A DNA stretch of 64,000 nucleotides, taken from Thermus parvatiensis (GTDB lineage: Bacteria; Deinococcota; Deinococci; Deinococcales; Thermaceae). Location of the stretch: assembly GCF_001535545.1 (NCBI RefSeq), contig NZ_CP014142.1, forward strand, positions 68,169 to 132,168, written 5' to 3'. This document shows, piece after piece, positions 17,666-25,870 of the stretch (position 1 is the stretch's first letter; every line of letters begins with the position of its first letter). The notes below the pieces were generated by a model that worked only from the letters and a program-made list of their open reading frames with translations, made no database searches and was not told where the DNA came from. The position numbers and the translations under genes are program-made.

Positions 17666-18510
17666 GCCTCCTCCTCGCCCTCCTCCTGGACACCCTCTTC
17701 GGGGAGCCCCCTTCCCGGTTCCACCCCGTGGTCTGGATGGGGCGGTACCTCGCCTGGGCCTGGAGGAGGGTCCGGGGTTTCCCGTCCGGGGCCTTCTACT
17801 GGGCTTTGGGGGCCCTCCTCTTCGCCCTGCCCGCCTTTCTCCTGGACCTCCTCCTGAGGCCCTTGGCCTGGGGGTGGGTGGTCCTGGGCCTCCTCCTCAA
17901 GCCCCTCTTCAGCCTGAGGATGCTCCTCTTGGAGGTCTTTGGGGTGGAGAAGGCCCTGGAAGAGGGCCTCGAGGCGGGAAGAAGGCGCCTTTCCCGCATC
18001 GTGAGCCGGAGAACGGAAGACCTCTCCGCGGAGGAGGTGCGGGAGGCCGCCCTGGAAAGCCTCGCGGAGAATCTCTCGGATAGCCTCCTCGCCCCCCTCC
18101 TCTACTACGCCCTCTTCGGCCTCGGGGGGGCCGCCCTCTACCGCTACGCCAACACCGCCGACGCCATGTGGGGCTACCCGGAGCACGGGGCCAGGGGCGC
18201 CTTCGCCGCCCGGGCGGACGACCTCCTGAACCTGCTTCCGGCCCGGCTCACCGGGCTTCTCCTCTGCCCACCGGGGCTTTGGGGAAGGCTCCCCCAGGAG
18301 GCCCGCAAGACCCCCTCCCCCAACGCGGGCTTCCCCATGGCCGCCCTGGCCTTGAGGCTCGGGGTGCGCCTGAGGAAGCGGGGGGCCTACGCCCTGAACC
18401 CCCTGGCCCCCTCCCCCAAGGCTTCCCACACCCGGAAGGCCCTCTGGCTCGTGGGGGGCCTGGGCTACGGGGTGGGCCTCCTCCTCGCGGCGGCCACGGG
18501 GCTTTGGTAG
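17662..18510 (+). CDS. cbiB: Adenosylcobinamide-phosphate synthase
   Basis: CbiB attaches aminopropanol phosphate to adenosylcobyric acid in the membrane. The GTG start gives 282 residues beginning with LLDTLFGEPPSRFHPVVWMGR. Further signs are several membrane segments, SESLAENLSDS-like EAALESLAENLSDSLLAPL, ALYRYANTADAMWGY and SPNAGFPMAALA. This is the typical CbiB/CobD(Pseudomonas) pattern and length. Confidence 0.93.
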   Translation: MSLLLALLLDTLFGEPPSRFHPVVWMGRYLAWAWRRVRGFPSGAFYWALGALLFALPAFLLDLLLRPLAWGWVVLGLLLKPLFSLRMLLLEVFGVEKALEEGLEAGRRRLSRIVSRRTEDLSAEEVREAALESLAENLSDSLLAPLLYYALFGLGGAALYRYANTADAMWGYPEHGARGAFAARADDLLNLLPARLTGLLLCPPGLWGRLPQEARKTPSPNAGFPMAALALRLGVRLRKRGAYALNPLAPSPKASHTRKALWLVGGLGYGVGLLLAAATGLW

Positions 18511-18513
18511 GCT

Positions 18514-18939
18514 TTGGAGGTGGAGCGGAGCCGGGACTTCCTGCTTCAGGCCAAGCGGGACCTGGAGCAGGCTAGGCTTTCCCTGCGGGAAGGGTTTTTT
18601 GAGTGGGCGGCCTTAGCGGCGCAACAGGCGGCGGAAAAGGCGGTGAAGGCCGTCTTCCAGAGGCTGGGAGCCGTGGCCTGGGGCCACTCGGTGGCGGGCC
18701 TCCTCGAGGAGCTGGCCCAAAAGCTCCCCGTGCCCGAGGCGTTGCTGGACGCCGCCAGTGAGCTGGACAAGGCCCACATCCCAAGCCGGTACCCCGACGC
18801 CTTGCCGGAGGGCGCCCCTTTTCAGCGCTACCGGCGGGGCGAGGCCGAGCGCCTTTTGGGACACGCGGAGGCGGTGTATGCCTACTGTGAAGGTGTTCTA
18901 TCCCAGATGGACGAGGGAGGAGCTCCTCCTCCGCCTTGA
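18514..18939 (+). CDS. HEPN-domain protein of an MNT/HEPN pair
   Basis: A 141-residue HEPN protein: DFLLQAKRDLEQARLSLREGFFEWAALAAQQAAEKAVKAVFQ, then SRYPDALPEGAPFQRYRRGEAE. The start may be TTG at 18514 or GTG at 18520. The following gene is a minimal nucleotidyltransferase and overlaps it by 62 bases. This is the common order for a HEPN toxin (RNase) with a nucleotidylating antitoxin. The operon otherwise makes cobalamin. Confidence 0.82.
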   Translation: MEVERSRDFLLQAKRDLEQARLSLREGFFEWAALAAQQAAEKAVKAVFQRLGAVAWGHSVAGLLEELAQKLPVPEALLDAASELDKAHIPSRYPDALPEGAPFQRYRRGEAERLLGHAEAVYAYCEGVLSQMDEGGAPPPP

Positions 18940-19207
18940 GGAGGGGCTTAAGGCCCTGGAGAAGGAGGTTCCCCTCCTCGAGGCCTGGCTCTTCGGCTCC
19001 TGGGCCCGGGGAAGAGCCTCGGTGGGAAGCGACGTGGACCTCCTCCTCCTCTACCGGGGGCCCCGCCGGGAGGACCTCCACCGCCTGGCCCGAAAGGCCT
19101 TCCCCGGCCTTCCCCTGGAGCTCCACGCCTACACCGAGGAGGAGGCGGCCCGCCTCGAGGCCGTCCTCGCCCGGATGCGGGAGGGGGCCCTCCGCCTCCG
19201 TCCTTAG
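18878..19207 (+). CDS. Minimal nucleotidyltransferase (MNT), antitoxin-like
   Basis: From ATG at 18878 the protein is 109 residues long and shows the polymerase-beta-type active site in LFGSWARGRASVGSDVDLLLL (Gly-Ser and Asp-x-Asp). Family knowledge says such proteins neutralise HEPN partners by adding AMP residues. It directly follows and overlaps the HEPN gene. A longer upstream frame is a shadow of the HEPN gene. Confidence 0.85.
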   Translation: MPTVKVFYPRWTREELLLRLEEGLKALEKEVPLLEAWLFGSWARGRASVGSDVDLLLLYRGPRREDLHRLARKAFPGLPLELHAYTEEEAARLEAVLARMREGALRLRP

Positions 19208-19243
19208 CCTGGGCCCCACTCGGCCTCCCGCGGCTTCCCTACC

Positions 19244-20251
19244 ATGGAAGGCATGCTGGACGACGTCCTCCGCCCCATCCACGGGGGCACCGACGAGGGC
19301 CCCGAGCCCCTCTACGACTTCTCCACCAACGCCAACGCCCTAGGCCCCAACCCCGTGGCCCTGGCCTACCTGCGAAGGGCCGACCCGAGCCGTTACCCCG
19401 ACCCCCTCTACCGGAGGCTACGCCGGGCCCTGGCCGAGGCCCACGGGGTCTCTCCCGAACAGGTGGCCGTGGGCACGGGAACGAGCGAGCTCATCCACCG
19501 CCTGGCCCGCTGGACCTACCTGCGGGGGCCCATCCTCCTCCTCCCCCCCACCTTCGGCGAGTACGCCCGGGCCGCCCGGGCCCTGGATCTGCCCCTCTGG
19601 GAGGCGGAAAGCCCCGAGGCCTTCCTGGAGCTCCTTCCCAAAAGTTCCCTCGCCTTCCTCTGCGTGCCCAACAACCCCACGGGGGAGGTCTACCCCTTCC
19701 TGGAGGAGGCGGCCAGGCGCGCAGGGGGCGCCCTGGTCCTGGACCTCGCCTACTACGACCTCATGGAATCCCCCCCGCCCCTCCCCCAAACGGCCTTCCG
19801 CCTCTATAGCCCCAACAAGGCCCACGGCCTCACGGGGGTCAGGGCGGGGTACCTCCTGGCCCCCCTGGACCTCACCCACTTCCAGAACCTGGCCCCTTCC
19901 TGGCCCCTCTCCGTCTACGGGGAGGCCTTCCTCCACGCCCACCTGGACCCGGAGGCCCGGGCCTGGCTGGAGGGGAGCAAAAGGGAGCTCTTCCGCCTCC
20001 GGGGCCTCCTCGCCGAGGGGCTTAGGAGGCTTGGCCTCGAGGTCCGGGAAAGCCCCGCCAACTTCCTCATGGCGCGGGTGGGCCGGGCCACGGAGGTGGC
20101 GAAGGCCCTGAGGGAAAGGGGCATAAGGGTGCGGGACTGCACCAGTTTTGGCCTCCCCGAGTGGCTCAGGCTTTCCGCCCAGAGGGAGGAGGCCATAAGG
20201 GCCCTCCTCCTCGCCCTGGAGGAGGTCCTCGCGGGTAAACTCAGGGCATGA
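19244..20251 (+). CDS. cobD: PLP-dependent threonine-phosphate decarboxylase-like enzyme
   Basis: A 335-residue fold-type I aminotransferase-like protein. It starts IHGGTDEGPEPLYDFSTNANALGPNP, typical of CobD/CobC from cobalamin operons, and has FLCVPNNPTGEVYP, LDLAYYDLM and SPNKAHGLTGVRAGY with the PLP-binding Lys. It probably supplies aminopropanol phosphate for CbiB. Histidinol-phosphate aminotransferase is the close alternative; context favours CobD. Confidence 0.87.
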   Translation: MEGMLDDVLRPIHGGTDEGPEPLYDFSTNANALGPNPVALAYLRRADPSRYPDPLYRRLRRALAEAHGVSPEQVAVGTGTSELIHRLARWTYLRGPILLLPPTFGEYARAARALDLPLWEAESPEAFLELLPKSSLAFLCVPNNPTGEVYPFLEEAARRAGGALVLDLAYYDLMESPPPLPQTAFRLYSPNKAHGLTGVRAGYLLAPLDLTHFQNLAPSWPLSVYGEAFLHAHLDPEARAWLEGSKRELFRLRGLLAEGLRRLGLEVRESPANFLMARVGRATEVAKALRERGIRVRDCTSFGLPEWLRLSAQREEAIRALLLALEEVLAGKLRA

Positions 20252-20587
20252 CCCCGGAGCTTGCCCGCTACCTGGAGGAGGCCCTGGGGCGGCTACGGGC
20301 GGCCCTGGACCTGGAGGCCATCTACCTCTTCGGCTCCCACGCCCGGGGGACGGCGGACCGGAGGTCGGACCTGGACCTCCTGGTGGTGGCCCGCACCCCC
20401 CTTCCTCCCCTTGAGCGCATCGGCCTCGTCCTGGAGCTCCTCCAGGACGCCCCCCTCCCCGTGGAGGCCATCGTCCTCACCCCCGAGGAGTGTAGGGAGC
20501 GCCGGGACCTCCCCTGACCTCCCCTTCCTCAAGGGGGTTCTCCGGGAGGCGAAGCCCATCTATGAGCGTGGAAAAGCGCCGATTTGA
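20248..20587 (+). pseudogene. Second MNT nucleotidyltransferase, broken by 10-bp duplication
   Basis: The first 89 residues hold YLFGSHARGTADRRSDLDLLVV and continue to EECRERRDLP, then stop at 20515-20517. The ten bases GACCTCCCCT occur twice in tandem (20506-20515 and 20516-20525). With one copy removed the frame runs on through DLPFLKGVLREAKPIYERG to a natural end at 20587. The truncated protein keeps the active site and may still work. Confidence 0.8.
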
Positions 20588-20782
20588 AGCCTCACGCTGG
20601 CTCGCCCAAGCCCCGAATGACTGGGAGGCGGGCCAGGGCCTGGATCCGTGGGGGCGTAGCCTGGCCTGGTTCCTCCAGGACCTCCCCCGGAGGAGGCCTA
20701 CACGGAGGCGGAGGCCAGGGAGGCCTTGGAAAACGCCCGGGCCATCCTAAAGGCCGTGGAGGTGCGCCTTGCCAAGGGCTAA
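20562..20782 (+). pseudogene. Remnant of a second HEPN gene
   Basis: The start EASRWLAQAPNDWEAG looks like the first helix of a HEPN domain. The end, EAYTEAEAREALENARAILKAVEVRLAKG, in another frame, looks like its last helix. The central part with the long conserved helices is missing, so roughly half the usual ~130 residues remain. It follows the second MNT as the first pair would, and its stop overlaps the start of cobQ. Confidence 0.65.
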
Positions 20783-22780
20783 GGCCCTCATCGTCTGGGG
20801 CACGGGAAGCGGGGTGGGGAAAAGCCTCCTGGCGGCGGGGCTTCTCCGCCACTTCCGGCGGCTTGGCCTGAAGGCGGCTCCCTTCAAGGCCCAGAACATG
20901 GCCAACCACGCCCGGGTGGTGCAAGGGGGGAGATCGCCTCCGCCCAGTGGCTCCAGGCCCTGGCGGCGGGGGTAGAGCCTGAGGTGCGCATGAACCCCGT
21001 CCTGGTGAAGCCCTTCGGGGAAAGGGGCGCCCAGGTGGTGGTGTGGGGGAAGGTGGACCCCTTCCTCTCCGGGCTTCCCTGGAAGGAAAGGAGGCCCCAC
21101 CTCGAGGCCCCCGTCCGCGAGGCCCTGGAAGGCCTCCTCGCCGAGTACGACCTCCTGGTGCTGGAGGGGGCGGGAAGCCCGGTGGAGCGGAACCTCTGGC
21201 CCGACCTCCCGAACCTAAAAGCGGCCGAGTGGGCGGACGCCAAGGCCCTCCTGGTGGCCGACGTGGACCAGGGCGGGGCCCTGGGGGCGCTCTACGGCAC
21301 CTGGGCCCTCCTGGGGGAGCACCGAAAGAGGCTCATAGGCTTCGCCTTCAACAAGTTCCGGGGGGACCTGGAGCTCCTGAAGCCCGCCTACGCGCTCCTC
21401 AGGGACTGGACCGGCCTCCCCGTCCTCGGCACCCTCCCCCTCCTTCCCCTCGCCCTCCCCGAGGAGGACGGGTTCCGCTACCGCCAGCCCGCCGGGAATG
21501 GCCCCAAGGTGGCCCTCCTCCGCTACCCCCACGCCGCCAACCTGGACGAGTTCTGGCCCCTCTCCGAGCTCGCCCAGGTGGTCTACGCCCATAGCCCCGA
21601 GGAGGCGGAAGGGGCCTGGCTTCTCATCCTCCCGGGAAGCCGCCTCCCGGCGCGGGACCTCCCCTGGCTTCGGGCCTTCCTCCCCTTGATCCAGAGGCAC
21701 CTGGAGGCGGGCAAGCCCGTCCTCGCCGTCTGCGGAGGGGCGGAGATGCTTTCCGAAGCCCTCCTGGACGAGGAGGGGGTGGAGGAAAGGGGCCACTTCC
21801 CCGGCCTCGGCCTCCTCCCCTACCGGGTGCGGATGGCGCGGGAGAAGACGGTGGAGCGGAGGCGGGTAAGGCTTCAGGGGCTTTCCGGGTACTGGGGAAG
21901 GCTTGAGGGCCTCGAGGTGGAGGGGTACGAGATCCACCACGGCCAGGGCCTCCCCCTCTTCCACCAGGAAGGAAGCCTCCTCGCCACCTGGCTCCACGGC
22001 CTCCTGGAAAACCCCGGGGTGCAGAAGGCCCTCTTCGGCCGGGAGGCGCGGGGCCTGGAGGAGGGCCTTGAGGCCCTGGCGGACGCCCTGGAGCGCCACC
22101 TGGACCTAAGGGCCCTCCACCGGGCCCTGGGGCTTACGGGGAGGGTCTTCCCCGCAAGCCCCACCGGGGCGAAAGCCCCGGACGTAGACCCGCCCCCACC
22201 CCCCGGCCTCGTCCTCCTCCTGGGAGGAGCAAAGAGCGGCAAGAGCCGCTTCGCCCAGAGGCTCGCCGGGCCCTTCGCCACCCTCATCGCCACCGCCGAG
22301 GCCCGGGACGAGGAGATGGCGGAGAAGATCCGCCGCCACCAGGAGGAGCGCCCCCCCACCTGGGAGACCCTGGAGGAGCCCCTAGACCTTCCGGGGGCCC
22401 TGAAGCGGGCCCGCCACCCCACCGTGGTGGTGGACTGCCTCACCCTCTGGGTCGCCAACCTGATGGAACGGGGCCTGGACCCCCTCTTGGAGGCGAGGCG
22501 CTTCCTAAGCGCGGTGGAGGAAAGCGGCAAGAGGGTCATCGCCGTCTCCAACGAGGTGGGGATGGGGATCGTCCCCCAAAACCCCCTCGCCCGCCGCTAC
22601 CGGGACCTCCTGGGCCAGGTGAACGCCCTTTTGGCCGAGGCGGCTCAGGAGGCCTACCTCCTGGTGGCGGGGCGGGCCCTGCCCCTCGGCGGGGGCAAGG
22701 TTCCCGCCCAGGAAGCCAAAAGGCCCGGCTCCCACGGAGGGGAACCGGGCCCCGGCCGATCCCGCGACCCGGGCCCTTAG
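20769..22780 (+). CDS. cobQ-cobU: Cobyric acid synthase fused to CobU kinase (frameshifted)
   Basis: Residues ~1-455 are CobQ/CbiP: WGTGSGVGKSLLAAGL, FKAQNM, DVDQGGALGALYGTW, and an amidotransferase domain with the Cys of AVCGGAEML and the EIHHG His. It amidates four side chains of adenosylcobyrinate diamide. From ~residue 470 the same frame reads LLLGGAKSGKSRFAQ and NEVGMGIVPQNPLARRYRDLLG, the CobU kinase/guanylyltransferase. No ATG, GTG or TTG lies between the domains, so a true fusion is likely. One G is missing from the run 20925-20930. The start is TTG at 20769. Confidence 0.88.
22722..22751 (+). terminator. Hairpin at the end of the cobalamin operon
   Basis: GGCCCGG (22722-22728) pairs with CCGGGCC (22745-22751), with an inner CTCC/GGAG stem. 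It lies inside the last codons of the cobU part, just ahead of the convergent alkaline phosphatase gene, and may end transcription. It lacks a T-tract. Confidence 0.35.
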
Positions 22781-24282
22781 GCCCAGACGTCCTCGGGGTG
22801 GCGCATCCCCTGGGGCCTGGCCTTGAGGATCTCCAGGGCCTCCTCCTCGCTCATCACCGGGTTCTGGTAGCGGAGGCCCAGGGCCTCCCCCATGAGGCGG
22901 AAGACGTGGGTGTTGTCCACGAGGCCCAGGTTCACAAAGCGCAGGCCCTGGCCGTAGAGGAGGAGCATCACGGGGCTCGCCGTGTGCTGGCCGGAGCTAT
23001 AGCCGATGTTGGGCCGGTCGGGCTTCTTGGCGTCCCGCTGCACCATGGCCCAGGCCATGGTGTTGGCGGGCTGGACCCCTTGGCGCACCCCCTCCGGCCA
23101 GTAGACCTTCTCCCGGATGGCCCGCACCACCCTTTCCGCCTCGGCGTCCTCGAGGTCCACCCCCTTCATGGCCCGGAAGGCTTCCTTGACCTGGGAGGCC
23201 TCCGGGGCCTGGCCGAGGACGCGGAGCATGTGCTCAAAGCTCGCCCGCTGCGGCTCCAGGAGGTCCACCCCTCGGGAGCTCTCCAGGTAGCTCCGCCCGG
23301 CCCCGTAAAGCCCTCCTACCCCGGTGGCGTGGTCCGAGACCACGATGAGGAGGGTGTCCGGGTTCCGGTCCACGAAGGCGGTGAGGAGCTCCAGGACCTC
23401 GTCCGCCGCCAGCACGTCCCAAAGGGTGGCCCCGGCGTCGTTCAAATGGTTGGCGTGGTCAATCCGCCCCGCCTCCACCTGAAGGACGAAGCCCCCGCGG
23501 TGGGCGGCAAGCCGGGGCAAAGCGGCCTGGACCATTTCCTTGAGGCTCGGCACCCCAAGGCCCTGGAAGCGGCGGTCAATCTCGTAGGGCACGTGGCCGT
23601 CGGCGAAGACGCCCAGGAGCCGGGTGGCGTTGGAACGGGCGAGCTCCTCGGGGGTGCGCACCACCCCGTACCCCTTGGCGGCGAAGGCGGTGTAGAGGTC
23701 CTTCCCGTCCTTGCGCCTGGCGGGGTTGAAAAAGCGGTCCCCGCCCCCAAGGTACACCTCGGCCCCGAACCCCAGGTACTGCTCGGCGATCCTCTCCTCG
23801 GCGTTCCGGTCGGGATTGGACACCACGAAGCTCGCCGGGGTGGCGTGGGTGACGGTGGTGGTGGTCACGAGCCCCACGGCCTTCCCCGCCTCCTTGGCCG
23901 CGGCGAAGAAGGGCTTGAGGGGGGTCCCGTCGGCGTGGATGGCGAGCCCCCCGTTCACCGTCTTCACCCCGCAGGAGAAGGCGTTCCCCGCGGCGCTGGA
24001 CTCGGTGACGTAGCTGGTGAGGCTGTAGGTGTTGATGAGCCCGTTGGGGTAGCGGGCGAGGAGGCGCTCCAGGGCCAGGACCCGGCCCTGCCGCCTCCGG
24101 GCGTAGGCCTGGGCGATGGCGTAGTCCTCCCAGGAAAACCCGTCGTAGACGAAGACGATGAGGTTGCGGTACCGCCTTCCCAAGGAAGGCTGGTTCTGCA
24201 GAGCCCCCTGGGTATGGCCCCGGGGCAGGAGGGCCAGGGCCCCCGCAGCCAGGCCACCTTTCAGGATGTCCCTTCGCTTCAT
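22777..24282 (-). CDS. phoA: Alkaline phosphatase, Tat-exported
   Basis: A PhoA-type phosphomonoesterase of 501 residues. ATG at 24282 is chosen because GGAGGT lies just upstream and it begins the Tat signal MKRRDILKGGLAAGALALLP. The active-site region YVTESSAAGNAFSCGVKT holds the nucleophilic Ser; EAGRIDHANH, VVSDHATGVGG and SSGQHTASPV carry metal ligands. Size and sequence agree with known Thermus alkaline phosphatases. It acts outside the cytoplasm to release phosphate. Its stop overlaps the end of cobQ-cobU tail to tail. Confidence 0.93.
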   Translation of the reverse strand: MKRRDILKGGLAAGALALLPRGHTQGALQNQPSLGRRYRNLIVFVYDGFSWEDYAIAQAYARRRQGRVLALERLLARYPNGLINTYSLTSYVTESSAAGNAFSCGVKTVNGGLAIHADGTPLKPFFAAAKEAGKAVGLVTTTTVTHATPASFVVSNPDRNAEERIAEQYLGFGAEVYLGGGDRFFNPARRKDGKDLYTAFAAKGYGVVRTPEELARSNATRLLGVFADGHVPYEIDRRFQGLGVPSLKEMVQAALPRLAAHRGGFVLQVEAGRIDHANHLNDAGATLWDVLAADEVLELLTAFVDRNPDTLLIVVSDHATGVGGLYGAGRSYLESSRGVDLLEPQRASFEHMLRVLGQAPEASQVKEAFRAMKGVDLEDAEAERVVRAIREKVYWPEGVRQGVQPANTMAWAMVQRDAKKPDRPNIGYSSGQHTASPVMLLLYGQGLRFVNLGLVDNTHVFRLMGEALGLRYQNPVMSEEEALEILKARPQGMRHPEDVWA

Positions 24283-24309
24283 GCTTCTCACCTCCGAGTT
24301 CAAAGTAAG

Positions 24310-24347
24310 GAGCGCAAGTCAGGGGAAGGTCAGGGGATAATGACCCC
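24310..24347 (+). promoter_or_regulatory. nagA leaderless promoter with 11-bp GTCA direct repeats
   Basis: GATAAT (24336-24341) lies six bases before the nagA GTG. Just upstream, GTCAGGGGA occurs at 24318 and again at 24329, an 11-base period with a GTCA core. That spacing recalls Pho boxes, and the divergent gene is an alkaline phosphatase. The regulatory reading is inference. Confidence 0.45.
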
Positions 24348-25415
24348 GTGACCCTGGAAGGCCGGATCCTCTCCCCTCGGGGCTTCGTGCGGGGAAGGCT
24401 CCACTTTTCCGAGCGCATCCTGGCCGTGGAGGAGGCCCCCGTGGAGGGCCCCTACATCCTCCCCGGCTTCCTGGACCTCCACGTCCACGGGGGGCTAGGG
24501 GCGGACGCCATGGAGGGGAAGGAGGCCGTGCTCAGGATGGCCCGCTTCCACCTCCAACACGGCACCACGGGCCTCCTCCCCACCACCGTCACCGCACCCC
24601 CGGAGGCCATAGAGAAGGCCCTTCGGGGCATCGCCGAGGCCATGGGGGAATGCGAGGCCCTCCTCGGGGTCCACCTGGAAGGCCCCTTCCTCAGCCCCAA
24701 GCGCCTCGGCGCCCAGCCCCCCTTCCCCCAGAAGCCCGACCCCGCCTGGATGGAAGACCTCCTGGCCCGGGCCCCCGTCCGGGTGGTGACCCTGGCCCCC
24801 GAGCTCCCCGGGGCCTTGGAGCTGGTGCGCCTCCTGGTAGGCCGGGGCGTCCGGGTGCAGCTCGGCCACACCGCCGCAGGCTACGAGGAGGCCCTCCACG
24901 CCCTGGAGGCGGGGGCCCAGGGCTTTACCCACCTCTTCAACGCCATGACCCCCCTCCACCACCGCGCCCCGGGGGTGGTGGGCCTGGCCCTGGAGCGGGG
25001 CCTTTGGGCGGAGCTCATCCCCGACGGCCTCCACGTGCACCCCGCCGCCTTGCGCCTCGCCCTGAAGAGCGTCCCCGGCCTCTACTTCGTCACCGACGCC
25101 GTGGCCGCGGCGGGGATGCCGGATGGGGTCTACCCCCTGGGGGCCCAGCGGGTGGAGAAGCGGGGGGAGGGGGTGTGGCTCGGGGAAAGCCTGGCGGGGA
25201 GCACCCTCACCATGGACCAGGCCCTCCGCAAGCTGGTGGCCTTCGGGCTTTCCCTGGAGGAGGCGGCGCGGAGGCTTTCCACCTACCCCGCCCGCTACCT
25301 GGGCCTAAAGGACCGGGGGGAGATCGCCCCTGGCAAGCGGGCGGACCTTTTGGTGCTGGGCGAGGACCTGCGGGTGGAGGCGGTGTACCTGGGGGGAAGG
25401 CGGGTGGCCCGGTAG
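24348..25415 (+). CDS. nagA: N-acetylglucosamine-6-phosphate deacetylase
   Basis: A 355-residue amidohydrolase that removes acetate from GlcNAc-6-phosphate during amino-sugar recycling. It shows GFLDLHVHGG (metal ligands), GVHLEGPFLSPKRLGAQ, LGHTAAGYEEAL, THLFNAMTPLHHR, LIPDGLHVHP and the catalytic Asp in FVTDAVAAAGMPDG. The GTG start follows a good -10 by six bases. It is divergent from phoA with only 65 bases between them. Confidence 0.93.
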   Translation: MTLEGRILSPRGFVRGRLHFSERILAVEEAPVEGPYILPGFLDLHVHGGLGADAMEGKEAVLRMARFHLQHGTTGLLPTTVTAPPEAIEKALRGIAEAMGECEALLGVHLEGPFLSPKRLGAQPPFPQKPDPAWMEDLLARAPVRVVTLAPELPGALELVRLLVGRGVRVQLGHTAAGYEEALHALEAGAQGFTHLFNAMTPLHHRAPGVVGLALERGLWAELIPDGLHVHPAALRLALKSVPGLYFVTDAVAAAGMPDGVYPLGAQRVEKRGEGVWLGESLAGSTLTMDQALRKLVAFGLSLEEAARRLSTYPARYLGLKDRGEIAPGKRADLLVLGEDLRVEAVYLGGRRVAR

Positions 25416-25432
25416 GCCAGCGGTACCCGGGG

Positions 25433-25770
25433 TCACACCGCCAGCCCCCCGTCCACCAGGACCTGCTGCCCGGTGAGGTAGCCGTTCCGGGGAGAGAGGA
25501 GGAAGACGGCCACCTCCGCCGCCTCCTCCGGCTTGCCGTAGCGCCTGAGGGGGATGCCCGCCGTGGTCCTGCGGGCGATCTCCTCCTCCGTGACCCCCTC
25601 CCGTTCGGCGTGGGCCAGGTTCCGTCCGCCAGCACGGTGACCACCACCCCGGCCCCCGCCGCCTCCTTAGGCGTGCGGTTCCAGGCCAGAACCTCGTAGC
25701 CCGCCCTCGCCAGGTTCTAGACCATGGGCAAGCCCATGCGCCCAAGGCCGATAAACCCTACGCGCCCCAT
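25433..25770 (-). pseudogene. Chimeric remnant: hydroxyacid dehydrogenase head, SDR tail
   Basis: On the minus strand the first ~50 codons read MGRVGFIGLGRMGLPMV, an in-frame TAG, then NLARAGYEVLAWNRTPKEAA. This is the NAD-binding start of a 3-hydroxyisobutyrate dehydrogenase-type enzyme. After VVVTVLADG the sequence changes frame into NLAHAEREGVTEEEIARR...GYLTGQQVLVDGGLAV, the C-terminal end of a short-chain dehydrogenase. Two unrelated genes were joined, probably by deletion, and neither is functional. Confidence 0.8.
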
Positions 25771-25870
25771 GGCCTCGTCCTAAGGGGCCAGGCGCAGGAT
25801 TTGGTGTGCCCTTTTCCTGGCCCGCCGCGCCCAGACCGGGGCCTTTCCCGGGTTCCGCCCCGCTTGGGCA

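Noticed and set aside
22798..24351. 517-codon plus-strand ORF
   Set aside because: It is the antisense of the alkaline phosphatase, which has a signal peptide, motifs and ribosome-binding site.
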